Positions 7,819 to 15,244 of a stretch of 39,197 nucleotides of DNA are shown piece after piece (position 1 is the first letter of the stretch; every line of letters begins with the position of its first letter). The DNA is from JACCTH01 sp035281645. Lineage in GTDB: Bacteria > Actinomycetota > Acidimicrobiia > Spongiisociales > ZC4RG35. The notes under the pieces are model-generated. The model was given only the letters and a program-made list of their open reading frames with translations. It made no database searches and was not told the DNA's origin. The stretch is from positions 1 to 39,197 of the forward strand of contig DATEDN010000009.1 in the NCBI GenBank assembly GCA_035281645.1. Direction: 5' to 3'. A program made the translations under genes and the position numbers.

Positions 7819-9383
7819 ACGTCGCCGGTGACGATGAAGCTGGCCAGGATCCGGTCTAGGGCCTCGAAGTCGCGGTCGGCGTTGGCCTGTACCTGGACGC
7901 GCACCAGGTAGTTGGCCTCGACCGGGTGGGCCGCCACCACCACGTAGGTGGCCGCTTCGTCGCCGCAGTTAACGAAGGTGTCATAGGAACCGCTGTAGAG
8001 CGGATCTTCGTACACCTCGCGTCCGACAAACTCGCAAACTTCGGTGAAGTTGGATTGGATCTCGTCGAGCAAGGCCTCCTCGCTGGTACTGGTGGCCCAA
8101 TCCGAGGACGCCGAGAAGATCATCCCGGGCGTCGACCACGAATCGAAAAAGGAGGTGAGGCTGCTGGCCGCCCGCACATCCACAATGAAGTTTCCGGCTT
8201 CATCCTCGTAGGGGGCGCCGTCGACGTCGCCCCACTCAACCGGAACCTCGACTGAGATCGCTCCGGTTTCGTCGGTGATCACCGAGTACTCGGCATAAAC
8301 ACTTGTGTCTTCCTCGACCGTCGCCTCCTCTTCGAGCTCTTCGGCAAAGGAGTAGAGCTCGGTAAGGGGCTCGCCGTTGAGCTGGCCGGACAAGAACTGT
8401 GCGGTGTCATATCGCAGCACATCGATGTCGATCACTCCCTGCTCGCCCTGGGTGCGGATGACATCGCAGAACTCCTCGAGCGTCCCCTCCAGTCCCAGTG
8501 ATACCCCGGCCATCTGCGTGACGATGTCGCCGCCCGCCAGACCCGCCTGGTCGGCGGCTGACCCGGGCTGAACCGTCTCCACCCACACGCCGGTGGTGCC
8601 GTCATCGGCCGTAACCGCGTAGCCGTTGATCCCAACCGAATCGACATCGCGGCCGGTGGCAAGCTCATCGACCACGCTTCGTGCTTCCTCGACGCTGATG
8701 GCGTAGTTCTGATCGGTGTCGTCACGGCCGGCGTAGTTGACTCCGACCACTTTCATGCCCTCCGTCACCAGCGGGCCCCCCGAATTCCCGGCCCGTATGC
8801 GGGCATCGTGCTCCAAGATGGCATCGATCGAGGCCCACTCGGTCTCCCCCGGAGCATCGGCCTTGGAGATGATCCCCTGGGTCAATGCGAACTCAGGTTC
8901 TCCCAACGGGTACCCGGCCGCCTGCACCTCGAGGCCGGCGAAGATGTTGCCGTCGTACCACTCGAGATAGTTGTAACCGTCTCCGTCCAGATCGATGACG
9001 GCCAGGTCGTTGCATTCGGAGACTCCCAGGATTTGGGCATTGACGGTTTCTGCCGATCCGCCGATGTGCACGTCGAGGAGCCCGGCACCACTGACGACAT
9101 GGCTGTTGGAGACCGCGATGCCGGAAGGATCGATGATGAATCCGGAACCGCTCCCACCTCCCTCGAAGCTTCCGAAATCGGGGGTAACGAAGGTGCCGGT
9201 GGAGACGATCTGAATCGTCGCCAGCGGTAGGTCTTCGACCGTTGTGATGAGGCCTTCGGGCACCGTGGTAGTGCTGGCGGGCGGCGCGGTCGACGGGGTA
9301 GATAGGGTCGTCGATGTTGTGGCGCCCGATTGGCAAGCGGCCAATCCAAAGGCCAGCAACGTCAGTTTCAGAATGTGCTTCAC
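7815..9383 (-). CDS. HtrA/DegP-like serine protease lipoprotein with PDZ domain
   Basis: 522-residue trypsin-like protease facing the cell exterior. The N-terminus KHILKLTLLAFGLAACQ gives a lipobox with Cys17, then a Thr/Ser/Pro linker. The triad is His95 in SNSHVVSG, Asp126 in CNDLAVIDLD and Ser201 in RAGNSGGPL. A PDZ-like domain follows at about 245-335 (VETVQPGSAADQAGLAGGDIV). About 130 further residues after an acidic linker have no clear assignment, though the tail ending in LDRILASFIVTG resembles PsbP-like folds. GTG at 9383 was chosen because GGGAG lies about 5 nt upstream and the signal peptide starts there. The usual TNNHVV is SNSHVV, which keeps the His. Likely an envelope quality-control protease. 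Confidence 0.9.
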   Translation of the reverse strand: MKHILKLTLLAFGLAACQSGATTSTTLSTPSTAPPASTTTVPEGLITTVEDLPLATIQIVSTGTFVTPDFGSFEGGGSGSGFIIDPSGIAVSNSHVVSGAGLLDVHIGGSAETVNAQILGVSECNDLAVIDLDGDGYNYLEWYDGNIFAGLEVQAAGYPLGEPEFALTQGIISKADAPGETEWASIDAILEHDARIRAGNSGGPLVTEGMKVVGVNYAGRDDTDQNYAISVEEARSVVDELATGRDVDSVGINGYAVTADDGTTGVWVETVQPGSAADQAGLAGGDIVTQMAGVSLGLEGTLEEFCDVIRTQGEQGVIDIDVLRYDTAQFLSGQLNGEPLTELYSFAEELEEEATVEEDTSVYAEYSVITDETGAISVEVPVEWGDVDGAPYEDEAGNFIVDVRAASSLTSFFDSWSTPGMIFSASSDWATSTSEEALLDEIQSNFTEVCEFVGREVYEDPLYSGSYDTFVNCGDEAATYVVVAAHPVEANYLVRVQVQANADRDFEALDRILASFIVTGDV

Positions 9384-9392
9384 TGTTCTCCC

Positions 9393-10883
9393 ATGATCAG
9401 TCACTGGATCGACGGTCGGCAATGGTCCGAGGAACCCGAACGTACCGGAAAGGTATACGACCCGGCCACCGGAGAGGTGCAAAACGAGGTGGCATTGGCC
9501 GGAGTCCCAGAGGTCGATGCCGCCGTAGCCGCCGCTTCGGAGGCCTATCCAGCCTGGCGCGATACCCCGATCACCCGGCGTCAGAACGTCATGTTTGCTT
9601 TTCGCGAACTGGTGGTGCAGAACCGGCACGAGATCGCCAAGCTCATCACTTCTGAGCACGGCAAGACCGAGCCCGATGCCTTGGGCGAGGTGCAGCGGGG
9701 ACTCGAGGTGGTGGAGTTCGCCTGCAACATCACTCATCTGATGAAGGGCGAATTTTCCGAGCAGGTCTCGACGGGCGTCGACACCTTCACGATGCGACAG
9801 CCGCTCGGCGTCGTCGCCGGGATCACGCCTTTCAATTTTCCGGCGATGGTCCCGATGTGGATGTATCCCCTGGCCATCGCCGCTGGCAACTCGTTCGTTC
9901 TCAAGCCGTCGGAGAAGGATCCTTCGCCTTCGTTGCTTTGCGCGGAACTACTGAGGGAGGCGGGCCTTCCACCAGGGGTTTTCAACATCGTCAATGGCGA
10001 CAAGGTGGCCGTCGACCGCATCCTCGAGCATCCCGACATCGCGGCGGTTTCTTTCGTCGGGTCAACGCCAATCGCCCGCTACATCTACGAGAACGGGACG
10101 AAAGCGGGAAAGCGGGTCCAGGCGCTCGGCGGGGCCAAGAACCACATGGTGGTGCTGCCGGATGCCGACATGGAGCTGGCGGCAGACGCGGCGGTATCGG
10201 CTGGCTATGGATCGGCCGGGGAGCGATGCATGGCGATCTCGGTGGTGGTCACGGTTGGTGATGCCGCCGACCGTCTGCTGCCCCACATCACCGCCCGCAT
10301 CGCCAAGCTGCGCACCGGGCCGGGACACGACCCCGATTCCGAGATGGGGCCTCTTGTCACCCCCGAACACCGGGACAAGGTTGTCGGATACATCAGCCAA
10401 GGCGAGGCGGAGGGGGCCGACCTGGTGGTCGACGGACGCGGCTATTCACCGGAGGGTTACGAGGGAGGGTTCTACGTAGCACCCACCCTGTTTGATCGGG
10501 TCCAGCCGGGAATGAAGATCTACGAGGACGAGATCTTCGGGCCGGTTTTGGGGATGGTGCGGGTCGAGCACTACCAGGAAGCGATCGATCTCATCAACGC
10601 CAATCCCTATGCCAACGGAACCGCGGTCTTCACCAACGACGGCGGGGCAGCCCGCAAGTTCGGAAATGAGATCCAGGTGGGAATGGTGGGAGTCAACATC
10701 CCGATCCCTGTGCCTCTGGCCTTCTACTCCTTCGGCGGCTGGAAATCGTCATTCTTCGGATCGAGCCCGATCTACGGGCCCGAGGGGATCCGTTTCTACA
10801 CCCGCCAGAAAGTGGTCATCTCCCGCTGGCCCGACCCCATCTACCGCGGGGTCGACCTGGGGTTCCCCCAACACGGCCGTTAA
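9393..10883 (+). CDS. mmsA: CoA-acylating (methyl)malonate-semialdehyde dehydrogenase
   Basis: 496-residue aldehyde dehydrogenase. It converts methylmalonate semialdehyde to propionyl-CoA, or malonate semialdehyde to acetyl-CoA, with NAD and CoA and loss of CO2. The catalytic Cys279 is in GSAGERCMA. The position of the general-base Glu in hydrolytic ALDHs is Asn250 in LGGAKNHMVV, diagnostic for the CoA-acylating group. The N-terminal HWIDGRQW, DPATGEV and ITPFNFPAMVPMWM also match MmsA. ATG at 9393 fits the family N-terminus, and no clear ribosome binding site is present. The start lies only 9 bp from the divergent protease start. It would close valine/thymine or uracil catabolism and fits the hydantoinase nearby. 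Confidence 0.95.
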   Translation: MISHWIDGRQWSEEPERTGKVYDPATGEVQNEVALAGVPEVDAAVAAASEAYPAWRDTPITRRQNVMFAFRELVVQNRHEIAKLITSEHGKTEPDALGEVQRGLEVVEFACNITHLMKGEFSEQVSTGVDTFTMRQPLGVVAGITPFNFPAMVPMWMYPLAIAAGNSFVLKPSEKDPSPSLLCAELLREAGLPPGVFNIVNGDKVAVDRILEHPDIAAVSFVGSTPIARYIYENGTKAGKRVQALGGAKNHMVVLPDADMELAADAAVSAGYGSAGERCMAISVVVTVGDAADRLLPHITARIAKLRTGPGHDPDSEMGPLVTPEHRDKVVGYISQGEAEGADLVVDGRGYSPEGYEGGFYVAPTLFDRVQPGMKIYEDEIFGPVLGMVRVEHYQEAIDLINANPYANGTAVFTNDGGAARKFGNEIQVGMVGVNIPIPVPLAFYSFGGWKSSFFGSSPIYGPEGIRFYTRQKVVISRWPDPIYRGVDLGFPQHGR

Positions 10884-10885
10884 CG

Positions 10886-10925
10886 AAACCTAATGCTATA
10901 GGCCGCGGAAACCACGGCCTATAGC
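10886..10925. repeat. Left terminal inverted repeat with hairpin
   Basis: Positions 10886-10907 are the exact reverse complement of 11941-11962. Within it, 10895-10925 folds into a hairpin: an 11-bp stem (GCTATAGGCCG with CGGCCTATAGC), one mismatch, 2 bp and an AAA loop. There is no T-run, so an intrinsic terminator is not the best reading. Confidence 0.85.
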
Positions 10926-10975
10926 CCGCGGATTCCGAAGCAGACTCCGACAACCCTCTAGACCCTGGGGCTGTC

Positions 10976-11911
10976 GTGGCGAATGATCAGACGATGATCA
11001 GTGGGGCAGAGATTCGGGTAAACCAAATCGCGGGCACGCAGGCGGGGTACGTGACTCGGCGTCAGGCTCTTGCATGCGGTATGTCTCCGGATGCCGTTGA
11101 CCGAAGAGTCGAATCGCGCCGTTGGATTCGCGCCAAACCTGGTCTCTACATGATCCCCGGATTTGTTCCAACCTTGCGTGGTCGCCTCATGGCCGCGACG
11201 GTCACGCTCGGAGCTGTGGTGTCCCATGAGTCGGCGGCCGAGCTTCACAACCTACCGGGAGTCCAACGAGGTATGGCCGTAGTCACGGTACCGACCAGAA
11301 AGACGAATCGATTCCCGGATGTCGTGGTGCACCAGTCGACCGATCTGACCAACGCCCAGGTAGTTGAGAAAGACGGGTTAGCTGTTACCTCGGTTGTCCG
11401 CACAGCGATCGACCTCGCCGCCAAGAGAAGGCCACGTGTCATCGGCAGGATCGTGGACCATGCCGTGGTGCGAGGTGACACCTCCATCGAGGAAATCGTC
11501 GAAGCGGTCGGTGCGCTCGCGCGCCATGGGAAGCCTGGCATGCAAACGATGCACAAGGTGCTCGAAATGCGGGCTGGCGAAGGCTTCATGGGAGAGAGCG
11601 AGCTCGAAATGCATGGTCTGAGGTTGCTGCGGGAATGGGGCTTTCCGGATCCAAATCTTCAGTACCCGTTGCCGTGGCGCTCGTCGCGAAAGGGTCGGGT
11701 CGATTTCGCCTATCCCTCAATACGACTCATCATCGAAATCGATGGTCGGAGGTGGCACTCCACCCTCGATGCTTTCGAAGAAGATCGACTTCGCGACAAC
11801 CATGCCCAGCTGGCCGGCTGGCGGGTCCTGCGCATCACCTACCGAATGATGATGGACGAGCCAGAAATGGTTCGAGCAATGGTCGCCCAGGCTTTCGCGG
11901 TCGCCTCCTGA
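10976..11911 (+). CDS. AbiEi-type winged-helix plus DUF559 (PD-(D/E)XK-like) protein
   Basis: 311-residue two-domain protein. Residues about 18-62 (QAGYVTRRQALACGMSPDAV... WIRAKPGLYMIPG) match the winged-helix domain of type IV antitoxins of the AbiEi class. The middle resembles the rest of the AbiEi-like family (VVSHESAAELHNLPG, SVVRTAIDLAA). The C-terminal part fits DUF559, a Vsr/PD-(D/E)XK nuclease relative: SELE at 208-211, RVDFAYP with Asp243, and LIIEIDGRRWH with Glu254 and Asp256. GTG at 10976 is the longest start; ATG at 10994 is possible. No AbiEii-type toxin gene lies beside it. Base composition looks less GC-rich than the neighbours by eye. Such proteins recur in actinobacteria, but their function is unknown. 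Confidence 0.85.
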   Translation: MANDQTMISGAEIRVNQIAGTQAGYVTRRQALACGMSPDAVDRRVESRRWIRAKPGLYMIPGFVPTLRGRLMAATVTLGAVVSHESAAELHNLPGVQRGMAVVTVPTRKTNRFPDVVVHQSTDLTNAQVVEKDGLAVTSVVRTAIDLAAKRRPRVIGRIVDHAVVRGDTSIEEIVEAVGALARHGKPGMQTMHKVLEMRAGEGFMGESELEMHGLRLLREWGFPDPNLQYPLPWRSSRKGRVDFAYPSIRLIIEIDGRRWHSTLDAFEEDRLRDNHAQLAGWRVLRITYRMMMDEPEMVRAMVAQAFAVAS

Positions 11912-11929
11912 CGAAACCGCGTGCAGGAA

Positions 11930-11962
11930 GCCGTGGAAAGCGCGGCCTATAGCATTAGGTTT
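11930..11962. repeat. Right terminal inverted repeat with hairpin
   Basis: Positions 11941-11962 are the perfect inverted copy of 10886-10907. The inner part, 11930-11946, can form a 6-bp stem (GCCGTG with CGCGGC, one G-T pair) around GAAAG. The outer part overlaps the 3' end of the oxidoreductase gene: its stop codon TAA (11957 to 11955) and preceding ACC codon are repeat sequence. Confidence 0.85.
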
Positions 11963-12965
11963 GCGGTTGGAGGGTGGGGATGATGGATCGGCCGTACGCC
12001 TCCAAGGTGGCGTCCATCTGGTCGTGCATGAGGTAGATGGCGAACTGATCTACTCCGAGCGACTGCAGCTCGTTGAGCCGGGCGAGATGGCTCTCAACCC
12101 CGCCCAGCAGGCAGAAGCGGTCGATGATCTCGTCGGGGACGAAGTCGGTGGAGGGGTTGCCGGCCTTGCCATGGTGGTCGTAGTCGTAACCCTCGCGGGC
12201 CTTGATGTAATCGGTCAGGGCCTTCGGGACCGAGGGTGAATTCTCCCCGTAACGCTTGACCAGATCGGCGACGTGGTTTCCGACCATGCCCCCGAACCAT
12301 CTCACCTGATCTCGCTGATGCTCCAGGTCTTCACCCACATAGGCGGGGGCAGCGACGCAGATCGACAAGGAGTCAGGGTCGCGGCCCGCCTCGGATGCCG
12401 CCGAGCGGACGGCGCCAATCGTCCATTCGGCGATTTGGGGATCGGCCAGCTGGAGGATGAAACCGTCGTAGTGAGTCCCAGTCGATGCCAGGGCCTTGGG
12501 GCCATAGGCGGCCATCCACACCGGTAGATCGAAGCCTGAGCCCACCCAGGGAATCGACAGTTCTTTGCCGTTGTATTCGACCGTGCGGCCGGCGACGAGG
12601 TCCTTGATGACCTTGGTCGCCGTCGCCGTGGTTTCGAGAGTGGTGGGAGTGCGCCCTATGTAGCGAAGGGCAGAGTCGCCTCTTCCCATTCCGCACACGA
12701 GCCTGGGGCCGTACATGTCGTGCAACGTGGCAAATAGCGACGCCAGCACCGTCCAGTCCCGGGTGCCGGGATTGGTCACCATCGGGCCCACCTTCAGTCG
12801 AGTGGTCTGGCCCAGAATTTGGCTGAAGATCACGAACGGTTCCTGCCAAAGGACATGGGAATCGAAGGTCCAGACGTGATCGAAGCCGAGCCGCTCGGCG
12901 TCCACTGCTCGGGAAATAACTTCTCGGGCGGGTGGGTTGGTTTGAAGAACGACCCCGAAGTCCAT
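11955..12965 (-). CDS. LLM-class F420-dependent oxidoreductase (TIGR03842-like)
   Basis: 336-residue luciferase-like TIM-barrel enzyme. MDFGVVLQTNPPAREV, FDHVWTFDSHVLWQEPFVI, GPMVTNPGTRDWTVLASLFATL, VWMAAYGPKAL and HQRDQVRWFGGMVGNHVADLV closely match my recollection of the CPS_4043/TIGR03842 group, which recurs in actinobacterial hydantoinase/mmsA gene sets. It probably uses reduced or oxidised F420, though FMN cannot be excluded. The ATG at 12965 has TATCGT (12979 to 12974) 8 nt upstream, consistent with a near-leaderless promoter. The C-terminus ends IIPTLQPQT; the last Thr codon and the stop come from the cassette repeat, but the length is near normal, so at most a few native residues were replaced. 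A role in pyrimidine catabolism is inference from context. Confidence 0.88.
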   Translation of the reverse strand: MDFGVVLQTNPPAREVISRAVDAERLGFDHVWTFDSHVLWQEPFVIFSQILGQTTRLKVGPMVTNPGTRDWTVLASLFATLHDMYGPRLVCGMGRGDSALRYIGRTPTTLETTATATKVIKDLVAGRTVEYNGKELSIPWVGSGFDLPVWMAAYGPKALASTGTHYDGFILQLADPQIAEWTIGAVRSAASEAGRDPDSLSICVAAPAYVGEDLEHQRDQVRWFGGMVGNHVADLVKRYGENSPSVPKALTDYIKAREGYDYDHHGKAGNPSTDFVPDEIIDRFCLLGGVESHLARLNELQSLGVDQFAIYLMHDQMDATLEAYGRSIIPTLQPQT

Positions 12966-12992
12966 AACTTTTCACGATAGGCAGGAGGGTTC
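12966..12992. promoter_or_regulatory. Compact divergent promoter/RBS region
   Basis: 27 bp separate two divergent starts. The minus strand has TATCGT at 12979-12974, a TANNNT -10 candidate for the oxidoreductase. The plus strand has AGGAGGG at 12983-12989, a strong ribosome binding site for the VOC gene. The -35 regions of each promoter would have to lie inside the opposite gene. Confidence 0.4.
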
Positions 12993-13430
12993 GTGGCACA
13001 CACAATTCAGGTGGTCTTCGCCTGCGAGGATCCGAATCGACTCGCCGAGTTCTGGGCGGGGGCTTTGGGCTATATCGTCCAGCCGCCACCGGAAGGCTTC
13101 GCAACCTGGGACGACTTCGCCGACTCCGTCGGGATCCCCCGCGAGAAACGCAATGACCTATCTGCGGTCGTGGACCCCGATGGCAAGGGTCCCCGCTTCT
13201 TCTTCGAGCGCTACGACGGCGGTCGACCCAACCAACGGGTCCATATCGACGTCAATTCGGTGGGCGACTTAGGCCCTCTTCCCGATGACCAGCGCCGGGT
13301 CCGACTGGCTGAGGAGCGGGAGCGCCTGGAAAAGCTCGGTGCCGTCTACCAGCGAGAGGCCACCGGCATGGCGGGCGAGATCTGGATCGAGATGTTCGAT
13401 CCCGAAGGCAATTGGTTCTGCGTGCAATGA
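12993..13430 (+). CDS. VOC (glyoxalase-like) superfamily protein
   Basis: 145-residue vicinal oxygen chelate fold protein. It opens HTIQVVFACEDPNRLAEFWAGALGYIV, the usual first beta-alpha unit of glyoxalase-like domains. It ends with EIWIEMFDPEGNWFCVQ, the typical DPEGN closing strand. Several such proteins bind a metal through His/Glu side chains; here His in RVHIDV and Glu in IWIEMFD are candidates. GTG at 12993 is preceded by AGGAGGG about 4 nt away. It overlaps the pirin gene by 4 bp (ATGA), so the two are translationally coupled. Substrate unknown. Confidence 0.82.
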   Translation: MAHTIQVVFACEDPNRLAEFWAGALGYIVQPPPEGFATWDDFADSVGIPREKRNDLSAVVDPDGKGPRFFFERYDGGRPNQRVHIDVNSVGDLGPLPDDQRRVRLAEERERLEKLGAVYQREATGMAGEIWIEMFDPEGNWFCVQ

Positions 13431-14452
13431 ATTCCGTCCTCGAACTCGTCCCCCTCTCGATGCCTTGGATCGGGCTTGACCCGTTCATCTTCACGGTGCA
13501 CCACGTCGATCACTACCCGGCCGGCAACCAGTCCCAGGGCCCCCAGCCCGGAGTGGCGGGACGCCAGATCGGTGCGGACTTTTCGTATCGGGACGGCTGG
13601 AGCATGTATCACGGCCGTCAGGTTCCGGGTTTTCCTCAGCACCCCCACCGCGGCTTCGAGACCGTCACCGTCGTCCGGCGCGGTTTCATAGATCATTCCG
13701 ACTCTCTCGGGGCCACGGCCCGCTTCGGCCAGGGCGACACCCAATGGCTGACCGCCGGTGGAGGAATCCAGCACTCAGAAATGTTTCCGCTCGTCAATAC
13801 CGAAGGAGCGAATGAGCTCGAGCTGTTCCAGATCTGGCTCAACCTTCCCCCGGCCCAGAAAATGGTGCCTGCCTATTTCCGGATGCTGTGGTCGGAGGAA
13901 ATCCCAACTGTGGTCTCCGAAGACGGCCAGACCAGCATTGACATCATCGCCGGCCGATTCGAGAACCACCGAGCCCCCGCTCCCCCACCCGACTCCTGGG
14001 CCGCCCGCGACTCTTCCGAACTGGGGATATGGCTCATTCGTCTCGGGGCCGGGGCCACCTGGGACCTCCCCGCCACCCACCCCGGGGTGAATCGCATGCT
14101 CCATTTCTTCGATGGAACCGACGCAGCAGTTGATCGTCATCGAATCGCTCCTAATACCGGAGCCCGCCTTCGACCTGAGCTGGCGACGACGCTCACCAAC
14201 CATGGCAGCCCTGCTGAGTTCCTCATGCTGCAAGGTCAACCGATCGGTGCCCCGGTTTTTCAGATGGGTCCCTTCGTGATGAACAGCCCGGAGGAGATCT
14301 CTCGAGCCGTGCTCGATTACCGAATGACCCAATTCGGAGGATGGCCCTGGCCAACCACCGAACCGGTCCATGACCGCCGGGCGGGAAGGTTCGCGATCCA
14401 CGCCGATGGTCGGCTCGAGGAGCGCGAGCGCGTGCCGATCGAAACGGTCTAG
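13427..14452 (+). CDS. Pirin family protein
   Basis: 341-residue bicupin of the pirin family. The N-terminal cupin contains HPHRGFETVTVVRRGFIDHSDSLG and later GDTQWLTAGGGIQHSEMFP, which supply the His/His/His/Glu iron-binding set of pirins (HxH in HPHRG, and a distal GIQHSE). Pirins have been described as quercetinase-like oxygenases or transcription cofactors; the role here is open. The protein is somewhat longer than usual bacterial pirins, about 230-300 residues. ATG at 13427 sits in the ATGA overlap with the VOC gene. The stop TAG shares the palindrome CTAG with the stop of the convergent DUF2017 gene. Confidence 0.9.
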   Translation: MNSVLELVPLSMPWIGLDPFIFTVHHVDHYPAGNQSQGPQPGVAGRQIGADFSYRDGWSMYHGRQVPGFPQHPHRGFETVTVVRRGFIDHSDSLGATARFGQGDTQWLTAGGGIQHSEMFPLVNTEGANELELFQIWLNLPPAQKMVPAYFRMLWSEEIPTVVSEDGQTSIDIIAGRFENHRAPAPPPDSWAARDSSELGIWLIRLGAGATWDLPATHPGVNRMLHFFDGTDAAVDRHRIAPNTGARLRPELATTLTNHGSPAEFLMLQGQPIGAPVFQMGPFVMNSPEEISRAVLDYRMTQFGGWPWPTTEPVHDRRAGRFAIHADGRLEERERVPIETV

Positions 14453-14928
14453 GGCTCTATTTCGTATTCGAGCTCTTCGCCCATCAGGGCGATAACGAGT
14501 AGTTGCTGGAGACTGGCCAAATATTCGAGGGCGCCTCGGTCGTCTTCTTCGAGACGTTCCATGTCCCCCTCTTCCTCGACTCCCAAGCGGGCGGCCAGGG
14601 CTAGCCGTGACTCGTTCAACACTCGCATGAAAGCCTCAGCCTCTGCCACTGAAGCCACAGTGCCGGCGGCAGCGGCTTCCAGAATCAGCTCAAAGGCAGA
14701 GCGATCCGCCGCCCGTGATTCCCTGAACTCATCCCCCATCAGTCGCCACCACTCATTGGAGGCGTTGGAGTCCTCTCGATAGACGGGCGATTGCAGGCGA
14801 GCGGCAGCGGGGTCATTCGCCGGATCTCCGAGGCTGTTCAGGAACTCGGGGAGCTGAGAAAGCAGGTCGAGGTCCTCGGGAGTGAGCGTGACCAGGATGC
14901 CGTCCTCTACCGGAAGGAAGGGGATCAC
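14449..14928 (-). CDS. DUF2017 family protein
   Basis: 159-residue mostly helical acidic protein of unknown function. In many actinobacteria a DUF2017 gene directly follows clpS, as here. Features include ILVTLTPEDLDLLSQLPEFL near the N-terminus, WWRLMGDEFRESRAADRSAFELIL in the middle and a C-terminal EYLASLQQLLVIALM helix. GTG at 14928 was chosen because it overlaps the clpS stop as GTGA; the open frame upstream is only antisense/alternate-frame clpS sequence. The conserved neighbour suggests a link with ClpS/ClpAP function, but this is not demonstrated by the sequence. Confidence 0.8.
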   Translation of the reverse strand: MIPFLPVEDGILVTLTPEDLDLLSQLPEFLNSLGDPANDPAAARLQSPVYREDSNASNEWWRLMGDEFRESRAADRSAFELILEAAAAGTVASVAEAEAFMRVLNESRLALAARLGVEEEGDMERLEEDDRGALEYLASLQQLLVIALMGEELEYEIEP

Positions 14929-15203
14929 TTCTCGATAGTGGCCCAGAGGCCGTGCTGGTGGAGGCGATAGGCGTCCATTTCGGCTTGCTCCCGCGGTCCC
15001 TGCGCCACGGTGGCCTTGCCCTCGTTGTGAACTGCCAGCATCAGGCGCGTCGCCTCCTCCACCGAATGCCCAAACAGTCGGCGCAGTACCCAGACCACGT
15101 AATCCATCAGGTTGACCGGATCGTTCCAGACCACTACTTGCCACGGAAGATCCGAATCGATGACCGTGTCGGTCACCGGTCTCTCGAGGGGCTTGGTCGT
15201 CAT
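14925..15203 (-). CDS. clpS: ATP-dependent Clp protease adaptor ClpS
   Basis: 92-residue N-end-rule adaptor that delivers substrates to the Clp ATPase. The core VVVWNDPVNLMDYVVWVLRRLFGHSVEEATRLM contains the N-degron pocket signature (NDPVN... Y/V/V) and is followed by AVHNEGKATVAQGPREQAEMDAYRLHQHGLWATIE, matching the rest of the fold. ATG at 15203 is the first in-frame start before the core. A candidate promoter is TTGACC (15244 to 15239), a 19-nt spacer and TACGAT (15219 to 15214), 10 nt from the ATG. If real, clpS has its own promoter overlapping the pheA stop. Confidence 0.93.
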   Translation of the reverse strand: MTTKPLERPVTDTVIDSDLPWQVVVWNDPVNLMDYVVWVLRRLFGHSVEEATRLMLAVHNEGKATVAQGPREQAEMDAYRLHQHGLWATIEK

Positions 15204-15213
15204 GGTTAGAGAA

Positions 15214-15244
15214 ATCGTATGTCTCCGAGATGTGTATCGGTCAA
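15214..15244 (-). promoter_or_regulatory. Candidate clpS promoter
   Basis: On the minus strand TTGACC (15244-15239) and TACGAT (15219-15214) are separated by 19 nt, slightly longer than ideal. The -35 box overlaps the stop codon of pheA. Read by eye only. Confidence 0.3.

Larger units (their letters stand above)
10886..11962. mobile_element. Putative single-gene cassette bounded by inverted repeats
   Basis: About 1.08-kb segment lying exactly between the stop codon of mmsA and the last codons of the oppositely oriented oxidoreductase gene. Its two ends (10886-10907 and 11941-11962) are perfect 22-bp inverted repeats. A further 7-bp match CCACGGC lies 4 bp inward (10912-10918, and inverted at 11930-11936). 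Both ends can also fold as hairpins. The only gene inside encodes an AbiEi-type winged helix plus DUF559 nuclease. No target-site duplication was found, and no transposase motif is present. I infer a mobile or mobilisable cassette, perhaps mobilised in trans. A gene that happens to sit between two REP-like palindromes is the main alternative. Confidence 0.5.

Noticed and set aside
10895..10925. Intrinsic terminator after mmsA
   Set aside because: The hairpin is strong but no T-run follows, and an inverted copy bounds the far side of the same gene, so a repeat end explains it better. A secondary terminator role is not excluded.
10883..11918. ACGAAACC direct repeat after both the mmsA and DUF559 stops (10883-10890, 11911-11918) as a target-site duplication
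   Set aside because: The right copy lies inside the right-hand repeat rather than outside it, so it does not have the geometry of a duplication.
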